64,000 nt of DNA from NCBI GenBank assembly GCA_963969395.1, contig OZ017801.1, positions 14,823,611-14,887,610 on the forward strand, in the 5' to 3' direction. The position numbers were made by a program, and so were the translations under genes. Shown here in pieces: positions 36,106 to 48,129 of the stretch. Source of the DNA: Pseudoscleropodium purum (lineage: Eukaryota > Streptophyta > Bryopsida > Hypnales > Brachytheciaceae). The notes under the pieces were generated by a model, which saw only the letters and a list, made by a program, of their open reading frames with translations, was not told where the DNA came from and did not search any database. Position 1 is the stretch's first letter; every line of letters begins with the position of its first letter.

Positions 36106-38445
36106 TCAACGTTTACAAGCATCTTGTCAGCTGGAATTCGGACCAGTTACATCTTTTCACAACCCGACTGCACATTTTTATGTCAAGCGTGGTTTTGTAG
36201 CTATTTTTGGATCCGAATTCTGGCCTTTATCCCGTTTTGTGTCAGCACGTTGTGAGGGATGTACCATAGCTTGTGTCAGTGCTTAGTGTCATGTTATCCA
36301 CCATCTCATTTTTTCAAAGTTCCAGGTTGGCATTACTGGCTTGAGGGAAAAGATTTGCACTCTTGAAAATTTGTTTGCATAATCATCTTTTTATGAGTGA
36401 CATTTGGAAATCAATCAAATGTGCGAGTGAAGATTTTGGTAGCTATAGCTCTGAACGAAAAACATGGATTAATCGGATACCCTCTCTCGTACCCCTATTT
36501 CCATAGGCGTTCTTTGAATAATTGATGGTTCCTCCTTTCGAGAAAGGTTTGTGGAAGTATATTACTCAATAAAGAAGCAACATCTTGTTGGTTTTTTAAG
36601 GACCATCGATTGTGAGTGTTGGTTTCAATCTTCAGCTTCGTAAGTTATGCAGAGCAAGGGTTTTTCTTCGCTGATACTTTTATCTAGAGGAGCCTAAGTG
36701 GAGCCATATCAACTGTTACGTTGCCATCAGAAATGAATGATCCAATCTTGATCTGCAGACCGGCTGTTAGGATTTGCAGGTAGGCTCTCAGCAACTGAAT
36801 TGCAATGCTGCCGAGACATTTCTGGAGTTCTTCTAGTTATGCATTTGGGTGGATTCGGCAGTGGATGCATTTGCAGAAGGTTGTCTGCTGATCCAGAGTG
36901 TAATCACCCAATCTTCTGCTTGTGAGAGATTGGATTCATATTGGTTATGATGAATGGAATTGACAGTTTTCTACGTAAGACATATAGGTGGTTACTATTG
37001 TGTTAGTCGAACTGATAAATTACTAGGACATTGCTAGCTTTGAGGCACTCTGTCTGGTGCCTGTGAGCCTTCAATATGCACTGCGAATTGGAGGCTTTGT
37101 TGTTGAAGGCTGTGCTGTTGACTCGGGGTAGTTCAGCAGTGTCTCAACTCATCAGCAGGCACGTGGTGATCTCACTGTAAGTACTTATGCAAAAGAAATT
37201 GCATATGTATGTGAAGAGTTACAGAATTAGAGATTGATATCAGCGTTTAGTAACGAGATTTTTCCAGGATATTACCGTATTGTATTCCTGGCTTTGTGGG
37301 ATCCTCGTTTTACTTCTATCCGTTCAGATTGTCTGTTAGATAGTGCCACTCCGTAATCATGAATTGGAAGGAGATGACAGAAGAAGCTGGGAAATGATTA
37401 CACCTTGAGAGACTCGCTGCTGTGCAGGCAGGCCAGGTGTGACAAAACTGGCCAAGTATGTAACTACTGTGGTCGGTTTCACACGGGGGAACTGCAGGCT
37501 GATCGATTTCACAGGCCGCTGGTCGGCATAGGAGGAGCGGCACAAGAGCTGCAGGCTTTTGCCCTGCACGCTCTAACTTACATGGTGTCATCGTCTTTGT
37601 GTTGTTATTCAGCTGGCCCCGCTTCACTGCTGCCAGGTCCTTCCCGCTGCCACCCTCTTTGTAATTTCTGGCCCTAGGACTTCCTCTTTTCTTAAAAGTG
37701 TCGCCCAACAGCTTAAGGAATCGCGACGCTGTAAGCGCTGAGCATAGTTGCCACCGTTAATGTGGTAGGATTTCAAAATATTCTTGTAAGCAAATCAATC
37801 AAAGAGGATTGCAACGTACCAAAGAATGTATTTTGTAGATATCATATGCAAAAGCTACTACGGTAGAGTTCAAGGTTTACTAGTAGATGATCCAAAGCGG
37901 ACATGAGTTGTGATGTTGGGGTAACGTAGGGTGCATTCTGTACTGAAGCGTGCACGATTATTCAGTGTGTCGTATTTAGGTAGGTGTTGCGATTAGGTGT
38001 GGTTACCTTACCACGGTTGCAATCTGTTTGTGATGTGTGATTGCCTGCAAAGGTCTTGTCGGATGATGTCTTGTGTAAGTGAAATCGTTCACGGATATGC
38101 TGTGATCAGTTTGTTGACGAAATCAAATTTTTTGTTTTAATCTTGTTTATTAAATATGTGACTAATAAACGAGTTTATGTGACGGACTGAATTGCATTAA
38201 AACTGCAAGTGATCGAAGAGGAACACTTTTCTGCATGTTCTGAAGTATCTCTCTGACCATATTATGTGTTTAAAACGAGGAACCAATATGCTGCTGACTG
38301 TTGATGAGTTCTCAATCTGATCAATAGCAGAGCACAGAAGAAGAAAGATGTCTATTGTGGTTAAAATCTTTTCCTGAACCTTCAGCGATCAGAAAGGAAA
38401 TTTTCAGTTGAACCCTTAACCCTGGAAGGACGCCAAAGACGGTTT
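36106..38445. other. 3' flank of the SPRING-like gene, no second gene seen
   Basis: GC content stays near that of genes to about 38440, but the longest frames (37316-37708 on -, 37405-37677 on +) overlap each other and show no domain. A 3'UTR, a non-coding transcript or a decayed gene are all possible; none can be supported. Confidence 0.4.
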
Positions 38446-38449
38446 GTGT

Positions 38450-39175
38450 CCTTTGGAATCCAAACAAGCTTTGTAGGCTTTCAAGAATGGATGATTTTCA
38501 TTTTATTTTTGGTGCAATTAACTTTTTTGAAGTTGTATCTAACTTATAACACCGACTTAGTTCAAGATATTTTAGTTGTTTTTTATCTTATATGGGGTTT
38601 ATCAGAAAATGGTCCACTAAATAATGTGTTTCAATATTTTAAGCTTTTTCTTTTTTAAAACTTGATTTTGACATTCAAATGATTTCTTTTGCATTTGAGC
38701 AAAACTAACAAAATGAAGCTTCGAAAGTGTAGTTCCTACTCCACTTGGAAATTTTTTAAATTCCTTGACTCATTAAGAACTGTAGTTGATTTTTGGGTTG
38801 GACAAAACTTTTTTTGCTTTTAGGATGAATATGATAAAAAAAAAAATACCAAATTGCAATGAATTGGGAGATTTGCCCAAACCAATTAAAATTTGAGTGA
38901 ATGTATGGGGCTATACAATAAATTTTGTGACATTTGACCATCCCAATTAGATATTATAATGCATCTCAATATATTTTCAGCCTATATGTCATTTGTTTTT
39001 TCACCTCCTAAATTGCATGTCAATACAAAATTTCTTGATTTTTGTGCCAATATAATCATTTCCAAATTCTCTACACCCATCTCCTTCATCAGACCTCAAA
39101 TTCACTATCAAACTCTGACTTAGAAGGAAAAAGTGTCAATTTCAACCAAAAAGTGGTTGACTAGACCTTAATAGG
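38450..39175. other. AT-rich DNA, no gene seen
   Basis: Only low-complexity frames. The segment around 38700-38770 (AATGAAGCTT..GTAGTTCCTACTCCACTTGGAAA) resembles 44600-44650 and marks another dispersed repeat. Confidence 0.4.
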
Positions 39176-40103
39176 TTAACCTCTAAATGACCAAAGTGCA
39201 TTTTTTGGCAACATCACTTTTTTGGGTAGGTGCATGTGAGTGGAGATTTCCATATTTTTGGCCAAAATTTTAATTGAAGGTGGAGCTGAGGAATATCTTT
39301 CATGTGCACTAAAGTTCAGGATATTTGAAAATATGAGTCAAAAGTTATGGCATAATATGTAGTTGTTTCTCAACTCGGGCAGTCTAGGCAAATCTGAAAA
39401 AATCACTTTTTTCAAAAATAAAAATTTGAAATTAATTTTCAAGATTTATATATATATTGAAAGTTTTGAATCATTGCATTTTGATCAATGAATCAAAAAA
39501 TACGAGGTGTTTTAGTTTGCGGGTGGTTATGGATTCTCTACTCCAAATTAAACTTTGAAATTCTTTACTAAACTGAATTTTCAATATTTTTGGAAAAAAA
39601 TAAAAGAATTAGGTGAAGATTGTTTATTGCGACATTACAACCATTAGGATCGGCATTTTTCAATTCCATAACTAAATTATTAACAATTTAGTATTTTGAT
39701 TCATTTTCTATTTCTTTCCACTCACTATTTTTTTCTTATATGTTGTACAATTCCAAATGATTTGAAATTTTTCAAGCATGTAGCCAACTTGACTTAAGGA
39801 ATGAATTCAAAGAGTTGCAACCATTTTGGACATTTTTCATAAAAATGTGACCTAGTAAAATGTAGCCCAATTTTTTGCAAGGCCAAAAAAAGGCTTTTTG
39901 TCAATTGAAACACTTATATCTTACAATCTACATGGTAAAAATTTCTGAAATTTTTGCCACATCTTCTCAAATTATCATAATACAAGATCCTATGGTTGTA
40001 TGTGTCCAAAAATGTTTTAAAATTTGTTTTTGGTAGTTGTCCTAAAAATGACAATTTTAGAGCATTTTTGGTGAAAGCGTAATCAAAGAACTTTAGGGGT
40101 TAA
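39176..40103. mobile_element. TTAA-flanked element P6
   Basis: The left end is TTAA-CCTCTAAATGACCAAAG and the right end, reverse-complemented, is TTAA-CCCCTAAAGTTCTTTG, about 928 bp apart. A second, inward-facing TTAA-CCCCTAAAG end occurs at about 40246. The interior (about 39290-39740) is repeated at 49090-49500 in the same orientation. The element is non-coding. Confidence 0.4.
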
Positions 40104-41280
40104 AATAAGCATTTCATTGAAGTTTGAAGTAAAGAATCTATAATTATATACCTAAATATGAAATGATACAGAAATTTTCTTTATTCCACAATGTTTCACA
40201 CCATAATGTACTTCTCTTCTAAAATTTCAACGACTTGGTGAACAAAATTTTAACCCCTAAAGTTTTGTGGTATCTTGGGACTAAAAACTACTTCCAAAAA
40301 TTCTCATACCCAAATTGTCATTTTTGTAGACTAATTTTTTTGGTCCTAACGTTTATTTATTTATTTTGGAACAATTACTACACATGATTGCTTGCAATCT
40401 AATCACATTGAATTGTATTCTTCCTACATCGAGGTTTCAATGTCTCTTTTTCAACTCCAAATGTGAGCCTCTACAATTGTTTTACTCATCAAATGGTCTT
40501 TAAAAAATTTAGAGCCTAAAATTGCAAAGATGAGATCAAAACCTCAATATAGATAGAAGACAATTCCATGTGATTAGATTAAAATAGGAACACCCAAATT
40601 TGCCAACAATGTTGGTGTATGAGTCCCAAAATGCAAACCTTGAGCCTATGTGTAAGTAGATACCCTACAACAATTGAAGACAGTGCCTATAAACTACATA
40701 CCTACAACTATGGTATCCTATAACCATAGAATGCACCTATTACAAAGGTACTTATATCCATAGAATGTACCCTATAACATAGATATTAAAACATAGATCC
40801 CCTATAACCATGGAAGTTTTTTATAACATTTTTGTCTATGCTACTAGATTTAAGATCCTAATTAAGCTCACATACCAACAACTTTGCCCAATTTGCCAAA
40901 TGCCTACAAAAGAATCACTTGAACCAATGTTTTAATTAATATGTACCAGTCTCCTACATAAATTAATATACCTATCATTGAAGAAACTAATTTTAATCCA
41001 TCTACTAATAAAAATGGATATTTCATTAAAATGGTGGTATTCTACAAACTTGGCACTTTTAAGTTCAAAATGTGTAGTCTAAATTGTATACCTATCCTAA
41101 ATTTCAAGATATCAAGGTCTGAAATCTATACCAATTTTAGAAAATTAATGGAAAAATGGTGGGAAAAATGATGCCATTCTAACGAAATATTTTGTTAAGA
41201 AAAAACTTTGATCCCTTGAAACTTTTGTTTACAATATCTAATAATGCATTCTTTGGTACATTGAAAAAAGATTACAATAT
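40104..41280. other. AT-rich DNA with an orphan CCCCTAAA end
   Basis: TTAA-CCCCTAAAG at about 40246 points rightward without a visible partner. 40640-40860 holds a loose repeat of CTATAACCATAGAATG-type sequence. No gene seen. Confidence 0.35.
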
Positions 41281-41303
41281 TATTTTTTGGGGTCGGTGTT
41301 AGT

Positions 41304-41319
41304 AGTACTCCGGAGTACT
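41304..41319. repeat. 16-bp perfect palindrome
   Basis: AGTACTCCGGAGTACT is its own reverse complement. It lies at the left edge of a GC-richer block that contains the tandem repeats that follow. Confidence 0.8.
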
Positions 41320-41449
41320 CCGTAATAATTTAGAAAGAGTGCCCAGTAGACTGAAAAGTAGAGCTTTCAGTAGGTATCTCTCTTCCGGCTTCCTCCCATC
41401 GGCAATCATGCCTCGGCGACACGAAGTTGAAACCAGCTAAGTTCCAGTG

Positions 41450-41990
41450 TGATGATCGGCATCCTTCTCCGCTTCTTTGCAGTCTTCAGTTCTTTCCTTT
41501 TGTGTCAATCATAAGCTTACCATTCAAAGACAAATTCTAATTCTAGTAAAAAAAGAAAGAAAAAGAAGGTGTGCAGTAATATATTCTGTCCGGAGTTACT
41601 AAGACAGCACATCAGTTCCAGTGGTGAACTACTGAACTGATGATCGACATCATCCTCCGCTTCTTTTCAGTAATGAATCTTCTTCAGTTCTTTCCTTTTG
41701 TATCAATCATAAGCTTACCATTCAAAGACAAATTCTAATTCTAGTAAAAAGAAAAAGAAAAAGAAGGTGTGCAGTGATATATTCTGTCCGGAGTTACTAA
41801 GACAGTTACTCAGTTCCAGTGGTGAACTCCTGAACTGATGATCGACATCATTCTCCGCTTCTTTTCAGTAATGAATCCTCTTCAGTTCTTTCCTTTTGTG
41901 TCATAAGCTTATTCTCAAAGACAAGTCAGTCTAATTCTGGTAAGAAAAAGCAAAAGAAGATGCAATGATTCTGTCCGGATGAATGACCGG
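41450..41990. repeat. Tandem repeat, about 190-bp unit, roughly three copies
   Basis: Successive units begin with the TCTGTCCGG landmark at 41585, 41783 and 41970 (periods 198 and 187). Each contains CAGTTCCAGTGGTGAACT, GATGATCGACATCAT, TCTTCAGTTCTTTCCTTTTG and an A/AG tract. A partial copy precedes them from about 41450. No coding frame runs through the units. Confidence 0.75.
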
Positions 41991-42299
41991 CAACAGGGTT
42001 TGAGTGCCTGCTGTCCGACGAGCCTCTGGAACTTACTGCAGTCGGGACTCGGGAACCTTCGATGGTGTAATAAGCTCCGTCCGTCCGTCCTTCGACTTCA
42101 ATATTATTCAGTATACTCAATGCAGCCTCAGACACCCCCAATTCGGATTAGATTTCGTTGCAATCTCTGTTCTAGGAGTTACATCATGACTTCATTTTGG
42201 ATAAGGTGGGCTGCTCTTAATTAAAGCGACCATTGAAGTGCTGATTGCATTTCCGGGGAAGCTAAATTCCTTGAAACAATTTTCAATAAATTTTTGTAT

Positions 42300-42425
42300 G
42301 ACAAAAAATGGAAGTGGCATCTAACCCAAGTCGTTTCATATTTTTTGAATTTTCATGGAATTAGTTATAAATTTTTGAATTTGAAACATAGTGGTCATTA
42401 GAAGCAACCACCTCTTGAAATATAT
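42300..42425 (+). repeat. Dispersed repeat R1, copy 2
   Basis: Contains TGGCATCTAACCCAAG followed by GTTTCATATTTTTTG and a TGGAATTAGTTATAAATTTT segment, matching 47985-48125 and more weakly 480-650. Confidence 0.55.
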
Positions 42426-42599
42426 ACTACTAATACATTGAGGAAAGTAAATTGTACCTCTGTGTAATGATTGCCTTTTGAACACGGTTGTTTATAAGGC
42501 AAACTAACTTAGTTACCTGCTTAGTAGTGCCTCCTATGTCGCTACACACCACAATAAAATATAAAATACAATAAAAAAAAATCTAATTTTCTAATTTTC

Positions 42600-43560
42600 T
42601 AGTTCCAAAGAAACTTTGAAATCAATATTTTTTTTTATCATGAATTGGAATGCCACAAAACAAAGATTGTCCACCTTTCATAGCTACGAGCTTCTCGACA
42701 CTACTATGAACACGACTGGAAGACGTACAAGTTCTAAAGATCTCACTATAACAAACAAAACAAACAAATAGCCAAATTTTATAATAACGTATTGAAGACT
42801 ATTGTTCCATGTGCCATTGCACAACCAAAATAAAAGTAAAAGTAATTTTCTAATTTTTTAACTCATCATTTTTTTTAAATTCAATATCTTTTTTGTTGAA
42901 GGTCCAAACACCATGAAACAAAGACCATGCACCTTTATTCATAAAAAGTTTTCTAATGGTACCAAGAATGCAACCAAAGGACACACTATTTTAGAGATTT
43001 CAATGTAACAAATTAAACAAACAATACAAAACAACTCATTTAAGGTATAGACTAGTATGCCATGTGTCATTGCCACAATCAAAATAAAAGTAAAAATCAG
43101 TTTTTTAGTTTTTCATTCATTATAACTTTGTAATTCAATAACTTTCACATTGTAGTATGAGAGGTTGCATTCTTGGTATAAATAGAAACCTTTGTGCACA
43201 AAGACTTTGTTTTGTGTTGTTTTTCCAAAATAAAAGATCATTTAATTCAATTTTTATTAAAAAAAAATCCATAACTTTCACACCGTAGGTCCAAACATTA
43301 TGAAACTAGCATGAATTAAAAAAATCTATATATGAAAGAGAGGAAGGATTTTGTTTTGTAGCATTTTGACAAGTGATGCAAAAGTTATGAATTTTCCAAA
43401 ATAAAAGAAAATTTACTTCAATTTTTTTATTTATAAAAACTTTGAAATTCAATAACTTTCAAACCATAAGTCCAAATGCCACGGAATAAAGTCTATGCAC
43501 CCCTCCTTACCAAGAACTTTTGAATACTTCCAAAAACTACTCCCAATTTGTTAGATCTCA
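42600..43560. repeat. Dispersed repeat R3 cluster
   Basis: Three diverged units share a core like GCCACGGAATAAAGTCTATG followed by CACC, at about 42645, 42905 and 43475. Each is preceded by a T-rich CAATATCTTT segment and followed about 80 bp later by CAAACAAACAAT. A fourth copy lies at 47155-47205. The units resemble one another more than chance allows, but no element class is evident. Confidence 0.5.
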
Positions 43561-43588
43561 GCATATCAAGCAAAGCAAACAATCTATC

Positions 43589-44231
43589 TTAACCCCTAAA
43601 TGCCCAAGGCACCAAAAAATGGTGTCAACAATATTTTGAAGTTAAATAAAACCTAACCAAATTTCTATTTTTAGTAATTTCTATTTGTGAAAGATTCTTC
43701 TTGAAGTGTAGTTTTAGCATCAAAAATCCAGTCTTGAAAATAAATGATAGTGATTTTTCTATTCAAGATTTTGTGCAAAGGTACCCATTGCAATTTTGAC
43801 TTTCCATAGTGTTCAGAGCTCTTGTAAATGAGCCTCAAATACATTAGGACTTGAAGAAAAAATCACATTCAAAACTTATTTAAAAAAATAGTAGAGTAGA
43901 TTTTGAGAAGCCATAAATTGATTGGGGTTATTCATGTTAGGCCCTTAAACCTCATATTTTTTTGGTCACCAACTTTTTAGGTTTGACTTGTAAAAAGTGA
44001 ATTGAAAATTTTTCATAGTTTTAACACCCTCATGGTCAAATGTTATAATCTTCCAACTTATAAGTGATGTTGTTGTGTTTATTTCCCTATGTGATCCTTA
44101 ACATGTCTAGTTTGAATTTGTATGGTTACAATTCAAAAAAATTCATATAACTTACCAAAATGTGTTTTTTTTGTTCAATTTAGAGCAAATTTCTAGAGGC
44201 TCAAAATAGGCCTTGGGCATTTAGGGGTTGA
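43589..44231. mobile_element. TTAA-flanked MITE P2
   Basis: The left end is TTAA-CCCCTAAATGCCCAAGGC. The right end is GGCATTTAGGGG followed by TTGA, one base from TTAA. The body is homologous, in inverted orientation, to P1 at 21001-21665 (shared segments include ATGGTGTCAACAATATTTTG and the CATAGTGTTCAGAGCTCTTG type). Confidence 0.6.
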
Positions 44232-45895
44232 GGGTATAGATAAGGATAGATAACATGATTGTGACTCAACAATTATTAGAAACCGTATGGAATGTTGTTG
44301 TGGACACACTATGTGATTGTGTCCATTTAGATGACTTCACCAAATATTGTAGCTTATCTAGATGGAAAAAAAAAATCATCTAATTTTTTTGTTTGAAGTT
44401 GCTTGAGTACATTTTCAGTGAATAGTATTGTAAATTCCCTCATTATGGTAATTATTTGGCTTTTCTAAAGGAGAAGATGAATAATTCATGGATCACTTTC
44501 GCTTGTGAATAGTGTATTTTGGCCATTTTTTAGTATTTAATCTTGATGTGAATTTTAGCTATAAAAATGATTTTTTCTGAAATTTTTGAACTCAACTAAT
44601 GAAATGAAGCTTATCCAAAAGTGTGATTTCTACTCCAATTGGAAAATTTTGAAAATTTTCAATATTTTACAGCAATATAAACTTTGGCCTTATAACCACA
44701 ATCCATAGGTTGTTGATTTTCTAATTTAAAAAAAATCGGTTTATATTATGATGTTATATACAATACTCTCAGATTTTTAATCTTGTATTTGAATATATTC
44801 TATATTTGATATGAAATTTTTTTCATTTAAAAAAATTGCAATAATTTTTTTTTTAATTCCCCAAATTTGAAAATTATATGACTTGTAGTAGTTATATGAC
44901 TTCATCTTTGAAAAATAAATATAAAAAATTTCATTTATATACAGTTGTAAAATGGCAACATGGTAATGAACAATGAAGCTTAAAAGCAATGGTCATGGGT
45001 CCATTCTTCTAGGGTTAAGGGAGCTAAGATATATGCTCCAATAATTACTAAGAGCATCTCCATTGTTCCTCTATAAACGAGCTTGAACCGGGCTAGGGCA
45101 TACCCCGAGCTTATTTTGTCTTCTACTATGAACTTGCCATTGCCCAATTCCAAAGAGGGCTCTTTGAAAACCATGTTGCACATGAATCATGCCATTTTCG
45201 GGAAAAAAAATTTCAGACATTAATTGAAGGCATCCCATGTTCTTGTAACTATTTCTTATTGGTATGTTATGAATCCATTCACAAGCCTACAACTCCTAGC
45301 TATAGATAAGAAATGAGTAGGAGACCAACTACTATCACTTGGGCAATCATGATTTTAAGCATTATAATGCTTCTTGGCTATATCAATTTTGGAGGGAAAT
45401 GGTGGAGATGCTTTAATTATATCAAATTCAATTGCAATGCAATGGCACAATAAGGTTTCATCAATTTGCAATAGTTCATTAAGAAATTGCAAAAAAGTTA
45501 CTTGAGTTTTTTTTAAATTGATTGAAAAAATGAAAATGAAAATGTCAGACTTTGCACTTAATAGAATAGATATGAAATGCAAATTGTATGGCAATTGTAG
45601 ATACATTATTGTTGTTTTTCACTCATTTGTTCTTACTAAAGCCTAATGACATCCAAACATCTTCTTGATGAAATCTTTTAGCTTTTATTGTATTGTGCCA
45701 CTTAGTTTTATTCTAGTATTAAATTAAGTGCTCAATGTCATGCTGAAGCAATCTTTGATATATTCAATTCCTCTATAATATACTAAATAATTAAAATATT
45801 TAAAAAAATTAATACAAAATAAGTTCAACATTTAAATTTTCATAATTAGTTGTGGTTACTCACAAATCCTACCCTTGCAACTAAAGTGACTACAA
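44232..45895. other. AT-rich DNA with a possible coding scrap
   Basis: A minus-strand frame at 45183-44980 (67 codons, containing RFKLVYRGTMEMLLVIIGAY and LEEWTHDHC) has protein-like composition and stands out in GC from its surroundings. I do not recognise it. It may be an exon or transposon remnant. The remainder is AT-rich with no gene. Confidence 0.25.
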
Positions 45896-46144
45896 TTAAT
45901 CCTTTAAGGACAAAAAAGACCATATTTTAGCTTTATATTTTTCACTAGTTTTAAAGAGTTTTTATCCTGATATTCTTGTATTTGATATATTTTTTTTTGA
46001 ACCAATACATATAGTATTATTCACTCAATCAATCTTATAATATGAATTTTTCCAACCTTCAAATTGTACTTTCCACAATATAGTCAACCCAAAGTCCAAA
46101 ATGGTCTTTTCAAAAACATACATCTTTCATACTTAAAGGGTTAA
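45896..46144. mobile_element. Short TTAA-bounded MITE P5
   Basis: TTAA-TCCTTTAAGGACAAAA and, reverse-complemented, TTAA-CCCTTTAAGTATGAAAG lie 249 bp apart, with ACCAT/ATGGT segments pairing further in. The complementarity also continues a few bases outward through CAATTAA, so TTAA may lie inside a longer terminus rather than being a target duplication. Confidence 0.4.
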
Positions 46145-47980
46145 TTGTGATCATATTTACAAAATTAATTGGTATATATTCTTGCTTCAAATGTATACCT
46201 TTTAAATCTAATAGCCTAGGATCGCTTCTAAATGTATCAATAAGAAGTACTTTGAAAATTCATAGTTTATTCACACGGTAACAATCTAAAAAATATACTC
46301 TAAAAAAATCTAGCCAATCTTCTTTCAATTGCCAACAAGACTTACCAATGTTCAAATAGTTTGAAAATAGGAACCATACTCATTTGGTTAATATTTGGAT
46401 ACTTTGAGGTGTAGTTACTTTAGAGAGTAGTCTATGGTTACTTTAGGATGTAACCTAAAATTGAATGATTTTATTGCTCACCAACAATATAAGTTTTCTT
46501 GGAACTAGGAAATATACTACAAGAATTTTTCCATTTTATGATCAATAAAGTCAATGAAATGCTAATTACTACTACAAATATTGTTGACATATCTCAATTA
46601 TGTATCAATATGAAATAAAGTCATTATAATTTGGAACAATGTATATGATTTAGTCATGGTAGGTGTCTTTCATTCCTACTAAGGTAGAAGTACCTATTTC
46701 GGATAACTTAAGCATTTTAGATTGGATGATGTGGGAAAGTCATGGGGAACTGAGTTTAGTGTGTGCAAAAATGAGGTTGTAAAAGAATGCCAAAAAACGA
46801 AAAAAATTCTCCAAAAATGAATATTTTGTTGAATAAAAAAATGGATTTTGTATTGCAACCCATTCTAGTTTCATAGACTTGCCTATTGTCATAGCTTTGG
46901 CACTTCTTCCTAGGCTAAGAAAGAAGAGAGATGAGTGAATGAGAAGCTATAAACCAAGAATCTTTTTCAATGATCATTGCATCCAGTTATTGTCCACAAC
47001 AAGTTAGCCTATGAAGCAATTACATGGGCTTGTCCAAAATAGGTACTTCTACCTTAGCATGCCCTGTACCATTATCACAACCACAATGAAAATAAATATG
47101 ATTTTAAAAAAATGTTTTAAATTCACAAAAACTTTAAAATTCAAAATTTTTTTTTTTGAGTTGGAACGCCACGAAACAAAGTCTGTGCACCCCTCCTCGC
47201 TCACGACTAGCTTACCAACGATACTACCAACGATTCTAGGGACACACAGTCCAGCTGTAACAAAACAAAACAGAACAAACATTTTGCTTGTTTCAACGAC
47301 ATTCATTCAATTCAAGTCGATTCATCACTTCCGCATTGAAGATCGATCGATCGATCACAACTTGCACCACCCCCGAGAAATCAAGAGACTGAAGTGACTG
47401 AACTCCTGTAGAAATATCTCGGGTAACTGAATTCACTGAACTACTGTAGCAATCTCGGGAGCTGAATTAAGCGGCAGTTAGCTACGGTCCGTATTGATCA
47501 GGATTTAGGAATTTAAGCTTTACTTGTGTGTGATCACCAAGTTGAAACTTCTACTGACAATCATCAATCAATACGAGAGATGATGATGAACTGAACTGAA
47601 CTACTGAACTGAAGTTAAGCCCGCCTGCAATGCAAGACTGTCGATCGATCGTTGTTCAGGACCCGCGCCGAGACTTGTCAGTGAATACAGATCGATCAGT
47701 CAGTCAGGCCTGGACCGAGACTGGAGTCCCTGCATGATAACTTCGTTTTGAAGTTACGGAGTATTAAATTGAAGAGAGTTGAGGATTGGAGGGACGTACG
47801 TGTACCTGTTAACTTAGCCTGTTCATATTTTGCCCAATCATGTTCCAAGAACTGCTCCTACTATTAAGGTATACAACCTGTTTCCAACTAAGGTAGGAGG
47901 TTCATAAACCCGACCATATAAGAGCTAGAACTGATTTGGGGGAGGTGAAACTTCTTCAAGTATTTTTCAGTAATTTTTCC
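46145..47980. other. Intergenic DNA, GC-richer block at 47.15-47.87 kb
   Basis: 47155-47205 is a copy of R3. 47340-47870 is GC-richer, with GATCGATCGATC and repeated CTGAACTACTGAACTGAA motifs. It resembles in style, though not unit by unit, the tandem repeat block at 41.3-42.2 kb. No coding exon could be supported. Confidence 0.35.
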
Positions 47981-47984
47981 TTGA

Positions 47985-48125
47985 TAGACAAGTAGAATTG
48001 GCATCTAACCCAAGTTGTTTCATATTTTTTGGAGCTTTGTGAAATTAGTTACTAAATTTTGAAGCTGAAGTGGCATAGGGCTTTAGTAGCGTCCACCTCC
48101 TAAAATGTGCACTGTTTGTACATGG
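47985..48125 (+). repeat. Dispersed repeat R1, copy 3
   Basis: TGGCATCTAACCCAAG and GTTTCATATTTTTTGGAGCT recur in the order seen at 42.3 kb and are followed, as there, by a CCACCTCYTRAAAT-type segment. Confidence 0.55.
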
Positions 48126-48129
48126 TTGA

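Noticed and set aside
37316..37708. 130-codon minus-strand frame downstream of the SPRING-like gene
   Set aside because: It overlaps + strand frames, has no domain, and its composition reflects moderate-GC flank sequence.
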